Assembly (NCBI RefSeq): GCF_001623875.1
Contig: NZ_LWAE01000001.1
Location: 434,001-498,000 of the forward strand
DNA: 64,000 bases
Direction of reading: 5' to 3'
DNA from: Clostridium magnum DSM 2767
GTDB taxonomy: Bacteria; Bacillota; Clostridia; Clostridiales; Clostridiaceae
Under the pieces are notes generated by a model, which ran no database searches, had not been told where the DNA came from, and saw only the letters and a list, made by a program, of their open reading frames with translations. Position numbers and translations under genes: made by a program. Of the stretch, positions 8,359 to 17,329 are shown piece after piece (the stretch's first letter is position 1; each line of letters opens with the position of its first letter).

Positions 8359-10737
8359 TTGAAAAAGAAAAAGGGTTCTTCTTTAATATTTGTAGTAGTA
8401 ACCTTTGCTGTAATCGCTACTTTTGGATTTTCTATACTTTCCTTAACCCTTGTTTCCTATAAAAAAAGATTTGTTGAAACTACTGAAAAAAGAAATCAAT
8501 ATTTTTCTGAATCAGGTTTAGATATAGCCTATGGTATAATTGGTAATATTGTTGATGAAGGTATTAAGGAAGGAAATACTGCAGTAGATGTTTATATGAA
8601 TACTTTAAATGGAGAGGATGGTATACTTCAACAAGAAAAAGAAAAGCTAAAAAACGGTGAGATACCAGCTTATCCTCGTCCTAATAATAATACTAAAAGT
8701 TTATATATAGAGGATGATGGAGTTACTGTAAATGAAGGTTATGTAAAAGAACAACAGAATATAACATTTAAACAAGCTTATATGGATTACGTAGAAAATA
8801 ATATAAAGGATAACTGGAACTCAGAAGATAATAATTTAACTCGAACTATTCCTATGAAGGATGAAGACTATAGTTCTACAAATATTGTCAATAAACCAAG
8901 TGTAAAAATATATAATAAGGATGATGAAAATCGACCAGTTGAAGTTGAATTTAAAGATATTAATAATTACAGAAATACAAATAAGAGGCAAAGTGTATTA
9001 GCACTATATCTTAAATCTAATTTTACAGATCAAAACGTGAAAAAAATTATAAATGTAGGTTATGATATACTAACACCGGATTATAATGCCATTTATTATA
9101 CTTCTACTAATAATTTTAAATTACCTATTATATCTGTTTGGAATAATAAAGCTATTTGTATAGATGGTGATCTTAAAATCGGAGGAACATTTAATGTAAC
9201 TGGAGACATATATGTCAAGGGGACTGATACAGATGATGGAGGTATAAATATAAATAATAGCAATTCTGTTGTAACGTTAACAGGAAATGCTTCTACATCT
9301 CAAAATTTCAAAATTTCAAAACCTAACAATACTGTGACCGTAAATGGTAGTGGCAATGTATATGCTTCAAATGTAGAAATAGCAGAAGGGGCGGATAGTT
9401 CAAATCTTACAGTTCAAAATAGCGTATATACAAATAACGATTTAGCACTGAATGCAACCACATCGCATATAGATATAGCAAATTTTTATGGAATAAATGA
9501 TATAAGTAAGTTTCAGAGCATAATTCAAACAAAGGTTTCTAGTTGTATTAGAGTTAATTCAGAGGATCTTGGGTCAGGCTCATCAATTAAAATAAGCAAT
9601 GATGCGATATTGATGGGAACAGCATATATTAAAATAAGCGATGATTCGACATTAACGGAAACAACACATATCAATACTGATGATAATAGTAAATCCTTTT
9701 ATCAAACTGGTGAATCTGTTGCTGTAAAAGGAAATTATAGAGCTTATACTGAGGGGTTAACCTCTGAGGAAGCTGCAAGACAGGATCAGTATTATGGGGG
9801 AGATAAAAATAAACCGAAGCAAAGTTTAAAAGAAGATAATGTTGTTTTTGATTATTTAGATCCTCTTCGACTTGTTACAAGGTTTAGAGATACTGATAAT
9901 ACTGATTTAAATTGGCAGGACAAAAGTGATTATTTTAGTATTTATGTGGATGAGCATAAGAATGATACTAATAATGAATTAAATTTAGGAGATGGAATAA
10001 CACTTCCTATGGCTGCTGACCTCCAACCAGGAGAAAGAGCAGATAAGAATATCATTCATACAGGTGCCATAATTGCGAATGGAAATGTTTATAACGGAAA
10101 TTATTATGGTGATAACGATGGTAAAGTTGCTGATAAGCAGAATAGTTTTGCTAGTATGGTTTATGAAATGGGGGATGTTAAAGATTTAGCAAATGTATAT
10201 GCACAGGGAAAAGTAAAAAAAGCTGTATACTCCTCAGATCCTGAAGTTGAGAATCAAGTTGATTTTGGTGAAATTAGTAATACCCCAGGAGATGAAGTAA
10301 CTAAAAATTCAAATAATGATATTATATATTTGAATAATGATAACAGTAAAGATTGTGTAATAGTCGGAAAAGATGCGACAAATATACCAAGTGGTACTCA
10401 AATAAAGTTAGATGATAATGGTGTTGGACGAGGTATTATTATAACTAAAGGAAATGTGTATTTATGTGGAAGTATTAATTTTACTGGAGTTATAATAGCA
10501 GCAGGTAATGTGGAAGTAAAAGACAGTAGTAGGAAAGAGTTTGTAAATAATAATAGTTATATACAAAAGTTAATTGCATATAATTATGAGCAATATTTTA
10601 AGGATGTATTTACAGGTACGCCTGAAACAACTCAAAATATTGAAACTAATGTACAGATTAATACAGACAATAATGTTAAAGGGGATCTTGTAAGAAAAAA
10701 CTTTATTATCATGAGAAACTGGAAAATTGAAAAATGA
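8359..10737 (+). CDS. Very large minor-pilin-like protein without Glu5 (PilX/GspK-like)
   Basis: TTG start at 8359 after GGGAGGGA. 792 residues. The N-terminus MKKKKG-SSLIFVVVTFAV is a prepilin-type leader and helix, but position +5 is Phe rather than Glu, as in PilX/GspK tip pseudopilins. It continues into a very long Asn/Asp-rich domain with repeated short beta-strand patterns (for example VTLTGNASTSQNF, GIIITKGNVYLCGSINFTGVIIAAG) suggestive of a beta-helix. Stop overlaps the start of the next gene by 4 bp, so the two are translationally coupled. Role in the pilus is inferred from position and leader. Confidence 0.7.
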   Translation: MKKKKGSSLIFVVVTFAVIATFGFSILSLTLVSYKKRFVETTEKRNQYFSESGLDIAYGIIGNIVDEGIKEGNTAVDVYMNTLNGEDGILQQEKEKLKNGEIPAYPRPNNNTKSLYIEDDGVTVNEGYVKEQQNITFKQAYMDYVENNIKDNWNSEDNNLTRTIPMKDEDYSSTNIVNKPSVKIYNKDDENRPVEVEFKDINNYRNTNKRQSVLALYLKSNFTDQNVKKIINVGYDILTPDYNAIYYTSTNNFKLPIISVWNNKAICIDGDLKIGGTFNVTGDIYVKGTDTDDGGININNSNSVVTLTGNASTSQNFKISKPNNTVTVNGSGNVYASNVEIAEGADSSNLTVQNSVYTNNDLALNATTSHIDIANFYGINDISKFQSIIQTKVSSCIRVNSEDLGSGSSIKISNDAILMGTAYIKISDDSTLTETTHINTDDNSKSFYQTGESVAVKGNYRAYTEGLTSEEAARQDQYYGGDKNKPKQSLKEDNVVFDYLDPLRLVTRFRDTDNTDLNWQDKSDYFSIYVDEHKNDTNNELNLGDGITLPMAADLQPGERADKNIIHTGAIIANGNVYNGNYYGDNDGKVADKQNSFASMVYEMGDVKDLANVYAQGKVKKAVYSSDPEVENQVDFGEISNTPGDEVTKNSNNDIIYLNNDNSKDCVIVGKDATNIPSGTQIKLDDNGVGRGIIITKGNVYLCGSINFTGVIIAAGNVEVKDSSRKEFVNNNSYIQKLIAYNYEQYFKDVFTGTPETTQNIETNVQINTDNNVKGDLVRKNFIIMRNWKIEK

Positions 10738-11357
10738 TTAAGTTAATAATGCACAATAAGAGGTATAAGGTGTTAAGTTTTAAAAAGTTTAAAATAAAAA
10801 GGGGATTTACTTTAATTGAGATAATAGTGACTATGCTAATATTGTTTATAACCTTGGCAATGGTTTCACCCTTGCTTAATTATAATTTAAAGTCTTTATA
10901 TATCACAGAAAATAAAAATGATCTTCAGAGAGAAGCTAATTATTCTTTAGAAAATTTCATTAACAAGGCTATGCAAGCAACGAAAATTGAAGAAATAAGT
11001 GAAAGTAACACTGACCCTGATGATACTGGTTTTATATCTTGCAAAAGTGATAGTACCGTTAAAAGTATAAAATATATAAAATTTTGTAGAGTAGATCAAA
11101 TAGCAACTGGAACAGGAGGAAACTATAACTATATTTTTATATATGACTCTAATAGTAAAACTTTAAAGTATGGCGAAACAGATGACAATGTAAATATGCA
11201 AGTAGCTCAGGATATTGATGACATAAAAGTAGAGCCATTGCCTTTAGGAAAAAGTTTTGATAAGTGTAGTGGAATTAAAGTTCAAGTTAAATTTTCAAAG
11301 CATTTAGTTGATTCATATGTGTTAACAAGTCAGGTTAAGTTTAGAAATTATCCATAG
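10734..11357 (+). CDS. Minor type IV pilin, PilW-like
   Basis: ATGA overlap with the preceding gene. 207 residues: a 24-residue basic leader ending in RG, then FTLIEIIVTMLIL with Glu+5, a membrane helix, and a small globular domain. The pattern SLYITENKNDLQREANYSLENFINKAMQATKIE is typical of the helix-to-globular transition of PilW/GspJ-type minor pilins. No clear separate RBS, which fits coupling to the upstream gene. Confidence 0.8.
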   Translation: MIKLIMHNKRYKVLSFKKFKIKRGFTLIEIIVTMLILFITLAMVSPLLNYNLKSLYITENKNDLQREANYSLENFINKAMQATKIEEISESNTDPDDTGFISCKSDSTVKSIKYIKFCRVDQIATGTGGNYNYIFIYDSNSKTLKYGETDDNVNMQVAQDIDDIKVEPLPLGKSFDKCSGIKVQVKFSKHLVDSYVLTSQVKFRNYP

Positions 11358-11380
11358 AGTGAAAAGTAAGGAGGTATAAG

Positions 11381-11962
11381 TTGAAAAAGAAAAAAGGTTT
11401 CTCCTTAATATTTGTATTAGTAGGGCTTGTTTTAATTATTATTTTTGGAGTGTATGTGTCTTCTTTAATATCAAAAACTTATAAAAAAACATATAATAGT
11501 GCTAAATACGATATAAAGATGATAATTCAGAAGAATACCAGTGGAAATAGTAATGAAGTAGCCACAGTGGAAGTTGTAGATAAAAATAAAAATTCAATTG
11601 CATCTACAGAAAATCCTAAATCAGAGACTAAGGTATTGTTAAAAGGTGAAAAGTATAATATTGAGGTGATTAATAAGGATAGTAATATACAATTAAATCT
11701 TAAGGACAGTTTTAATAAATTGATTGATAGTTGGCAGATTGAAAATAATATGAATACAAGTGATAGAACAATAATTTTGCAAATGGATGCTGATGTAGAT
11801 GTAAATTTATATGTAAAAGGCACCAATGAAATTAGTGATAAGATTTTATATATTTATTTTACAAAGATTAAAGGTAATATGAGTACAGATGAACTTTTAA
11901 AATATTCTTTCCAGAATGAGGGTGGAGTGATTCAAACTTATTCTAATGTTTATAAAAGGTAG
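11381..11962 (+). CDS. Minor-pilin-like protein without Glu5
   Basis: TTG start at 11381 after AGGAGG. 193 residues. The N-terminus MKKKKG-FSLIFVLVGLVL closely copies that of the 792-residue protein two genes upstream, again with Phe at +5. A hydrophobic helix runs to about residue 30, then a soluble domain of about 160 residues. Two Glu5-lacking prepilin-like proteins in one locus suggest paralogy with different head domains. I do not recognise the head domain. Confidence 0.7.
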   Translation: MKKKKGFSLIFVLVGLVLIIIFGVYVSSLISKTYKKTYNSAKYDIKMIIQKNTSGNSNEVATVEVVDKNKNSIASTENPKSETKVLLKGEKYNIEVINKDSNIQLNLKDSFNKLIDSWQIENNMNTSDRTIILQMDADVDVNLYVKGTNEISDKILYIYFTKIKGNMSTDELLKYSFQNEGGVIQTYSNVYKR

Positions 11963-11990
11963 GGAAAGAAGTGTTTATGTGCTTAATATC

Positions 11991-12025
11991 TATTGATATA
12001 GATATATATTTATGTAATATCAATA
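11991..12025 (+). promoter_or_regulatory. Inverted repeat just before the VWA gene RBS
   Basis: TATTGATAT at 11991-11999 and ATATCAATA at 12017-12025 are a perfect 9-bp inverted repeat ending a few bases before AGGAGGG. It could be an operator or a leader hairpin that limits access to the RBS. No T tract follows, so it is not a normal terminator. Confidence 0.4.
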
Positions 12026-12041
12026 AAAAGGAGGGATAAAG

Positions 12042-15000
12042 GTGAATGTAAACAAAAAAAATAATAACAAAATTATAAGTTGTATAACAGTATTTATGTT
12101 TCTTTTAACTCAAATTTTTTTACTGGCAATTCCAGTAAAAGCTCAAATCATAGCTAAAGCTCCTATAACATTAACAAAAACTGCAGATAAATCACAAGCA
12201 AGAGTAGGTGATGAAATTACTTTAAATTATACTATTCAGCCTAATGATGTTTCAGTGTCTGCTTCTGATGCTCCAGATAAAGAAATTGTAATGGTTATGG
12301 ATACCTCTGGCAGTATGAATCAATCTTTAGGAAGCAGCAGTAGGCTTAGTGTAGCTAAAGCAGCGGCAAAAAGATTTGTAGACAAATTTAGCACAGACAG
12401 TAACACTAAAATAGGATTAATCCAATATTCAAATATAGCTAGTAAGAAGAGTAATGGGCTTGTTAGTAATACTTCTTTTGATACAATTAAAAATAGCATA
12501 GATGGGTTTCAGCCAGATGGGGGGACTAATACTGGTGATGGTCTTAGGTTGGCATATTATATGCTCACACAATCAACAAATACTAATGCAAAAAAATATA
12601 TTGTATTGTTTACGGATGGCGAACCGACTTTCTATAGCTATACAAGTCGTATCTGGAGTAATTCAGCAGGAAAATATGTTTATAATTACTATACAGATAG
12701 TCAGGAAGGTTCAGGATATAGCATAAATTCATCTAATGATAGTACTAATGGATTAGCCTATGCAGATAAAATAGCAGCAATTATTCCAGCTAACTCTAAT
12801 ATAAACTCTTTTATGATTGGTTGTACTATGAGCGATTATGGGGAAAATACTCTACAAGAAATATCAGAAAAAGCAGAAGGAACTTGTTCCTTTGTACAAA
12901 CAGCAGCAGATATTGATACAGTATATGACCAATTAGCCAATAAAATACAAAGTGAATTACCGGTAAACTCTATAAAATTTCAAGAAACATTGCCAGTAGG
13001 CATGCAAATACAAGAGGTGCCAGCAGGATTCACTGTTTCGGGACAAACTATAACAGGAGATCTTGGCAATATAACTTATAAATATTCATCTAGTACAAAT
13101 AAGTACTCGTCTAGTTCAATAAATTTTCAAATAAAAGTAAAAGCTATTCAAGATGGAACTTATTCTTTAAGTAAAGATACAAATGGAGGAAGTAATTCTT
13201 TTATTACCTATAAAGATATTGATAACGCAGATGGGAAATTATTATTTCCAGTAAATGATATTAGTGTTACTAATGTTACTGCCTCAATAAAGCTTGGTAA
13301 AACTGTGGATAAACCTAATGTTACAGCAAATCAGCCCTTTAATCTTACGTATACCATACAACCAGATAAAATACCAGTTGAGGATGTGGATCCTTCTTAT
13401 CAGAAAGGAAGCGATATTGTATTAGTATTAGATAATTCAGGAAGTATGGATGAGAGTCTTTCAAATAGCAATGGAAAGACTAAAATGCAGGTAGTTAAAG
13501 ATACAGCTACAGATTTTATAAATAAATTTAAAGGAGATAGTAATATCAATATTGCTATTGTAAAGTTCAGTACAAAGGCTAATGTAGTAAGTTTAGATGG
13601 TTCTTCTTTAAATTTTGGTAATTTAGCCAATAGCACTCAGTATAATTGTTTAATTAATAAGGTTAATGATTCGAGTATCTTTAATACTGATGGAGGAACT
13701 AATATAGGAGATGGCTTAAGAACTGCGTATTGGTTATTAAAAAATCAGGGGAATACAGGTAGAAAAAAATATGTTATTTTACTAACGGATGGTGTACCAA
13801 CAGTTTCTACAGTCAAAGATAATAGTAATTTGGTATACAATCAAGGTAGTAGAAGCTACTACACAGGCTGGATATATGATAGAAATGCACAATTTGATTA
13901 TTATTTTAAAAGTATATCAAAATATGACTATAGTACAGATAATATTAATAGCAGTGTTAAGTATGTTGTAAATCCTGGAGATAATGATTATAATCAATTA
14001 GCATTGAATTATGCTTATAATATATCTGATATAATGAAGAGTGATACAGATTTAAATATTAAACCAATAATGATTGCTTTTAGTAATGGTGCAGATCCAA
14101 GTAAGCTTTCACAGATTGCAGGACGTGCTGGAGGAGAATATAAGGTAGCACTTTCTCAGTCAGATATGAGTAGTGTTTATGACGGTATTGCTGGTCAGAT
14201 ACAGAGTGATTTTACTATAACTGGTGTTCAGTTTGAAGAAACTTTACCACAAGGAATAAGCCTTCAACAGGCAGTACTTCCAACAGGATTTATAGTATCA
14301 GGTCAGAAAATAACTGGTGTTTTAAGTAGTATAAGCTATAAGTTAGACTCAACAGGAAAATATTACGAACCATTACCTGTTACAGGATTTACTATTGAAA
14401 AATTATGGGGATCAGTTGGGGCGAATAATACAGCGGCACAGTACGTTTTAGGTAGTAATCAAACCTCATTTATATCTTATAAAGATATAAATGGATCTAT
14501 AACTAAAAATCCTTTTCCGGAAGCTACTATTAATGTTTTCCCAAATTCACCAGCAGATATTTCGGCTACATTAGTACCCAAAACAGGTCAAGCTGATGTG
14601 TATACTTTAACTATTACTTCTAATACTAATTCGCCTAATACAATTAAAAGCTTTAATATAGGTGGCACTGAGAAAGCTGTTGATTTATGGACTGATACAA
14701 CAGGATTATTAAACTTAAATAGTAGCAAATCACATGATTTAAATCAAAGTGTTCTAATAGGAAATACTAGTCTATGTGTAAATGCAAAAGATAAAGACAA
14801 TAATACTGTGAATGAAACAGTCCCTTTGATTTCAGTATCTAATGTAGAATTAAAGGATATTGAACAGAATAATAAGGTAAGACCAGGAGATATAACTTTT
14901 GCTACAGAACCTAATGCTACAATTACTTCTCTTAAAGTGAATGGTGAAATTATTGCTACTAACCAGAATACAGGTACAGGTATTTATAAATGTTTGGGTG

Positions 15001-17210
15001 TTAATTTAAAGGATGGAGACAATGTAATTGAAGTAAATTTAACAAATAAATTTAATAATACTAGTAATATGGTATTACATCAAGCAATAGATGCAACGGC
15101 ACCTACCATTACTGCAAATTACACTTACAGCAATAAGAAAATAGATGCTACCTTTAGTGAGAATGTAAATTTAGTATGGTTAGAATGCGATTTGAATAAT
15201 GATGGTAAAATTTCTTCTGATGAAAAAGTAACAGTTTCTACAGATACTAAAAACCAATTAAAAGATATACAGGTTCCGGATAATTTCATTAGGAAAAATA
15301 TAGTAATTAAAGCAAGAGATTTATCGGGAAATATTGGCTCCGGAGTGCCGGTAGACAAAAATCCACCACAAGTACAGCCTGTTTATACAGATAACACATA
15401 TAAAATTATAGATGTTACTGTAGATGAATTGGTAAATTCAATTTGGTTAGAATGCGATGTGAACAAAGATGGCAGTATTTCTTCTAATGAAAAAGTAGTA
15501 ATTTCAAATACTATAGGTACTGAAGTAAGAGGAGTACAAATACCAGATGCTTTTTATGGTAAGGATATAACGGTTTGGGCCACTGACTTAGCAGGTAATT
15601 CAGGCAGTGAGGTGTTGTTGAAACCACTATTACCACCAATCATAGAAACACCAACAGATGGAACAAAGACAAGTAACACTAAACCAACCATTAGTGGAAC
15701 AGGAGTGGCAGGAGCAACAGTAACAGTATATGATGGAGAAACATTAATAGGAACAGCAGTGGTAGGCAGTGATGGAAAATGGAGTTTAATACCAGAGACA
15801 GCATTAGCAAATGGAGATCATGTACTAACAGCAATGCAAAGTGATGAGGCAGGCAATGTAAGTGATAAGTCCGGTGCAGTAAATTTAAAAATAGTGCCAG
15901 GTGCTCCAGAGATAACATCACCAGTGAATGGAACAAAAACAAGTGATAATACACCAACTATCAGTGGAACAGGAATAGCAGGATTAACCGTAACAGTATA
16001 TGATGGAGAAACATCAATAGGAACAGCAGTAGTAGGCAGTGATGGAAAATGGAGTTTAATACCAGAGACAGCATTAGCAAATGGAGATCATGTACTAACA
16101 GCAATGCAAAGTGATGAGGCAGGCAATGTAAGTGATAAGTCCGGTGCAGTAAATTTAAAAATAGTGCCAGGTGCTCCAGAGATAACATCACCAGTGAATG
16201 GAACAAAAACAAGTGATAATACACCAACTATCAGTGGAACAGGAATAGCAGGATTAACAGTAACAGTATATGATGGAGAAACATCAATAGGAACAGCAGT
16301 AGTAGGCAGTGACGGAAAGTGGAGTTTAACCCCATCATCAGATCTAGCAAGAGGAGCACATGTACTAACAGCAACACAAAAAGATGCCGCAGGAAATGAA
16401 AGTGACAAATCAAATATAGTAAACTTAACAATAGTGCCAGCAGCACCAGTAATAACGTCACCAGAGAATGGAATGAGAACAAGCGATAACACACCAGTTA
16501 TCAGTGGAACAGGAATAGCAGGATTAACAGTGACAGTATATGATGGTACAACAGTAATAGGAACAGCAGTGGTTGGCAGTGATGGAAAGTGGAGTTTGAC
16601 ACCAGGAACAGCATTAACAAATGAAGCACATGCAATAACAGCAACACAAAGAGATGGAGCAGGTAATGTAAGTGACAAGTCAAATACAGTAAACTTAACA
16701 ATAGACACTACTTCAGTGGTAAAAAAAGGAATATTCTTAAATGGCAAGTTGTTAGATGTAGATATTAACATAGTAAGAAGCTTAAATGTTGACATTGGTA
16801 TAGGTATAAAAACAGTATTTAATGGTCAAGATGTAAAGTTACAAATTAATAAGGATAACAATAATATAAACATTGTTAATAATGCATTTGACTTATATGA
16901 AGTTACTGATGAGAATAGTTTTACACTTAATAAAATAAACACAACTCCTATTACCGGTACTGTAGTAACAAGTGGAAATGGACAGGAATTTACAATACCA
17001 ATGGATACTAAAACTGTATCTACAGGATATAAATACTATTTACTTGTATTTAAAATGAAAGTAAATAGAAATGCATCACTAGGAAAAGTAACAGATAATA
17101 CAATAAAAATTAATTCACAGCAACCTTTAAGTTTAGAGGTGGATAGTAATGGACACAAGAAGCCGTTTACGTTTGATTTTAATATAGTAGATTTACCACC
17201 TTTGAAATAG
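12042..17210 (+). CDS. Secreted protein with two VWA domains and four Ig-like repeats; candidate pilus-tip adhesin
   Basis: GTG start after GGAGGGATAAAG. 1722 residues. Signal peptide to about residue 37 ending VKA. VWA domain 1 has DTSGSM near 87, DGGTNTGDG and FTDGEP; VWA domain 2 has DNSGSM near 463, DGGTNIGDG and LTDGVP, so both keep the full metal-ion-dependent adhesion site. Each VWA is followed by a beta-sandwich of the same kind (IKFQETLP / VQFEETLP). Then come two calcium-site-like segments (DLNNDGKISSDEK, DVNKDGSISSNEK), four 90-residue Big_6-like Ig repeats, and an unrecognised C-terminal domain. There is no LPXTG and no C-terminal membrane helix. Its position directly after the minor pilins recalls the VWA-containing PilY1/PilC tip adhesins, but it lacks a PilY1 beta-propeller; the tip role is inference. 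Confidence 0.8.
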   Translation: MNVNKKNNNKIISCITVFMFLLTQIFLLAIPVKAQIIAKAPITLTKTADKSQARVGDEITLNYTIQPNDVSVSASDAPDKEIVMVMDTSGSMNQSLGSSSRLSVAKAAAKRFVDKFSTDSNTKIGLIQYSNIASKKSNGLVSNTSFDTIKNSIDGFQPDGGTNTGDGLRLAYYMLTQSTNTNAKKYIVLFTDGEPTFYSYTSRIWSNSAGKYVYNYYTDSQEGSGYSINSSNDSTNGLAYADKIAAIIPANSNINSFMIGCTMSDYGENTLQEISEKAEGTCSFVQTAADIDTVYDQLANKIQSELPVNSIKFQETLPVGMQIQEVPAGFTVSGQTITGDLGNITYKYSSSTNKYSSSSINFQIKVKAIQDGTYSLSKDTNGGSNSFITYKDIDNADGKLLFPVNDISVTNVTASIKLGKTVDKPNVTANQPFNLTYTIQPDKIPVEDVDPSYQKGSDIVLVLDNSGSMDESLSNSNGKTKMQVVKDTATDFINKFKGDSNINIAIVKFSTKANVVSLDGSSLNFGNLANSTQYNCLINKVNDSSIFNTDGGTNIGDGLRTAYWLLKNQGNTGRKKYVILLTDGVPTVSTVKDNSNLVYNQGSRSYYTGWIYDRNAQFDYYFKSISKYDYSTDNINSSVKYVVNPGDNDYNQLALNYAYNISDIMKSDTDLNIKPIMIAFSNGADPSKLSQIAGRAGGEYKVALSQSDMSSVYDGIAGQIQSDFTITGVQFEETLPQGISLQQAVLPTGFIVSGQKITGVLSSISYKLDSTGKYYEPLPVTGFTIEKLWGSVGANNTAAQYVLGSNQTSFISYKDINGSITKNPFPEATINVFPNSPADISATLVPKTGQADVYTLTITSNTNSPNTIKSFNIGGTEKAVDLWTDTTGLLNLNSSKSHDLNQSVLIGNTSLCVNAKDKDNNTVNETVPLISVSNVELKDIEQNNKVRPGDITFATEPNATITSLKVNGEIIATNQNTGTGIYKCLGVNLKDGDNVIEVNLTNKFNNTSNMVLHQAIDATAPTITANYTYSNKKIDATFSENVNLVWLECDLNNDGKISSDEKVTVSTDTKNQLKDIQVPDNFIRKNIVIKARDLSGNIGSGVPVDKNPPQVQPVYTDNTYKIIDVTVDELVNSIWLECDVNKDGSISSNEKVVISNTIGTEVRGVQIPDAFYGKDITVWATDLAGNSGSEVLLKPLLPPIIETPTDGTKTSNTKPTISGTGVAGATVTVYDGETLIGTAVVGSDGKWSLIPETALANGDHVLTAMQSDEAGNVSDKSGAVNLKIVPGAPEITSPVNGTKTSDNTPTISGTGIAGLTVTVYDGETSIGTAVVGSDGKWSLIPETALANGDHVLTAMQSDEAGNVSDKSGAVNLKIVPGAPEITSPVNGTKTSDNTPTISGTGIAGLTVTVYDGETSIGTAVVGSDGKWSLTPSSDLARGAHVLTATQKDAAGNESDKSNIVNLTIVPAAPVITSPENGMRTSDNTPVISGTGIAGLTVTVYDGTTVIGTAVVGSDGKWSLTPGTALTNEAHAITATQRDGAGNVSDKSNTVNLTIDTTSVVKKGIFLNGKLLDVDINIVRSLNVDIGIGIKTVFNGQDVKLQINKDNNNINIVNNAFDLYEVTDENSFTLNKINTTPITGTVVTSGNGQEFTIPMDTKTVSTGYKYYLLVFKMKVNRNASLGKVTDNTIKINSQQPLSLEVDSNGHKKPFTFDFNIVDLPPLK
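15637..16716 (+). repeat. Four tandem 270-bp repeats coding Ig-like domains
   Basis: The marker TTAGTGGAAC/TCAGTGGAAC recurs at 15691, 15961, 16231 and 16501, a period of exactly 270 bp (90 residues). The second and third units are almost identical in DNA over long stretches, showing recent duplication. Copy number could vary by recombination. Confidence 0.9.
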
Positions 17211-17215
17211 TATAA

Positions 17216-17242
17216 ATACTCCAAGGAGGTCCTTGGAGTATT
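17216..17242 (+). terminator. Terminator after the VWA gene
   Basis: AAATACTCCAAGGA and TCCTTGGAGTATTT form a near-perfect stem around GG just after the stop codon, followed by ATT. It probably ends the pilus transcript. Confidence 0.75.
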
Positions 17243-17260
17243 TATTGAAAAATTTCATTT

Positions 17261-17302
17261 ATATTACTAAACTTTAAACAAGATAATTTAGTTTAGTAAT
17301 AT
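17261..17302. promoter_or_regulatory. Perfect 13-bp inverted repeat upstream of the regulator gene
   Basis: ATATTACTAAACT (17261-17273) and AGTTTAGTAATAT (17290-17302) are exact reverse complements separated by 16 bp, ending 28 bp before the start codon of the SARP-like gene. The spacing suits a dimeric regulator, possibly autoregulation, or a leader hairpin. Confidence 0.5.
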
Positions 17303-17329
17303 TAAATTCTAAGCGGAGGCTATTAAAGT

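Noticed and set aside
15691..16795. Minus-strand frames of 66-235 residues over the VWA gene repeats
   Set aside because: Same cause: antisense reading of 270-bp repeats that keep one frame free of stops.
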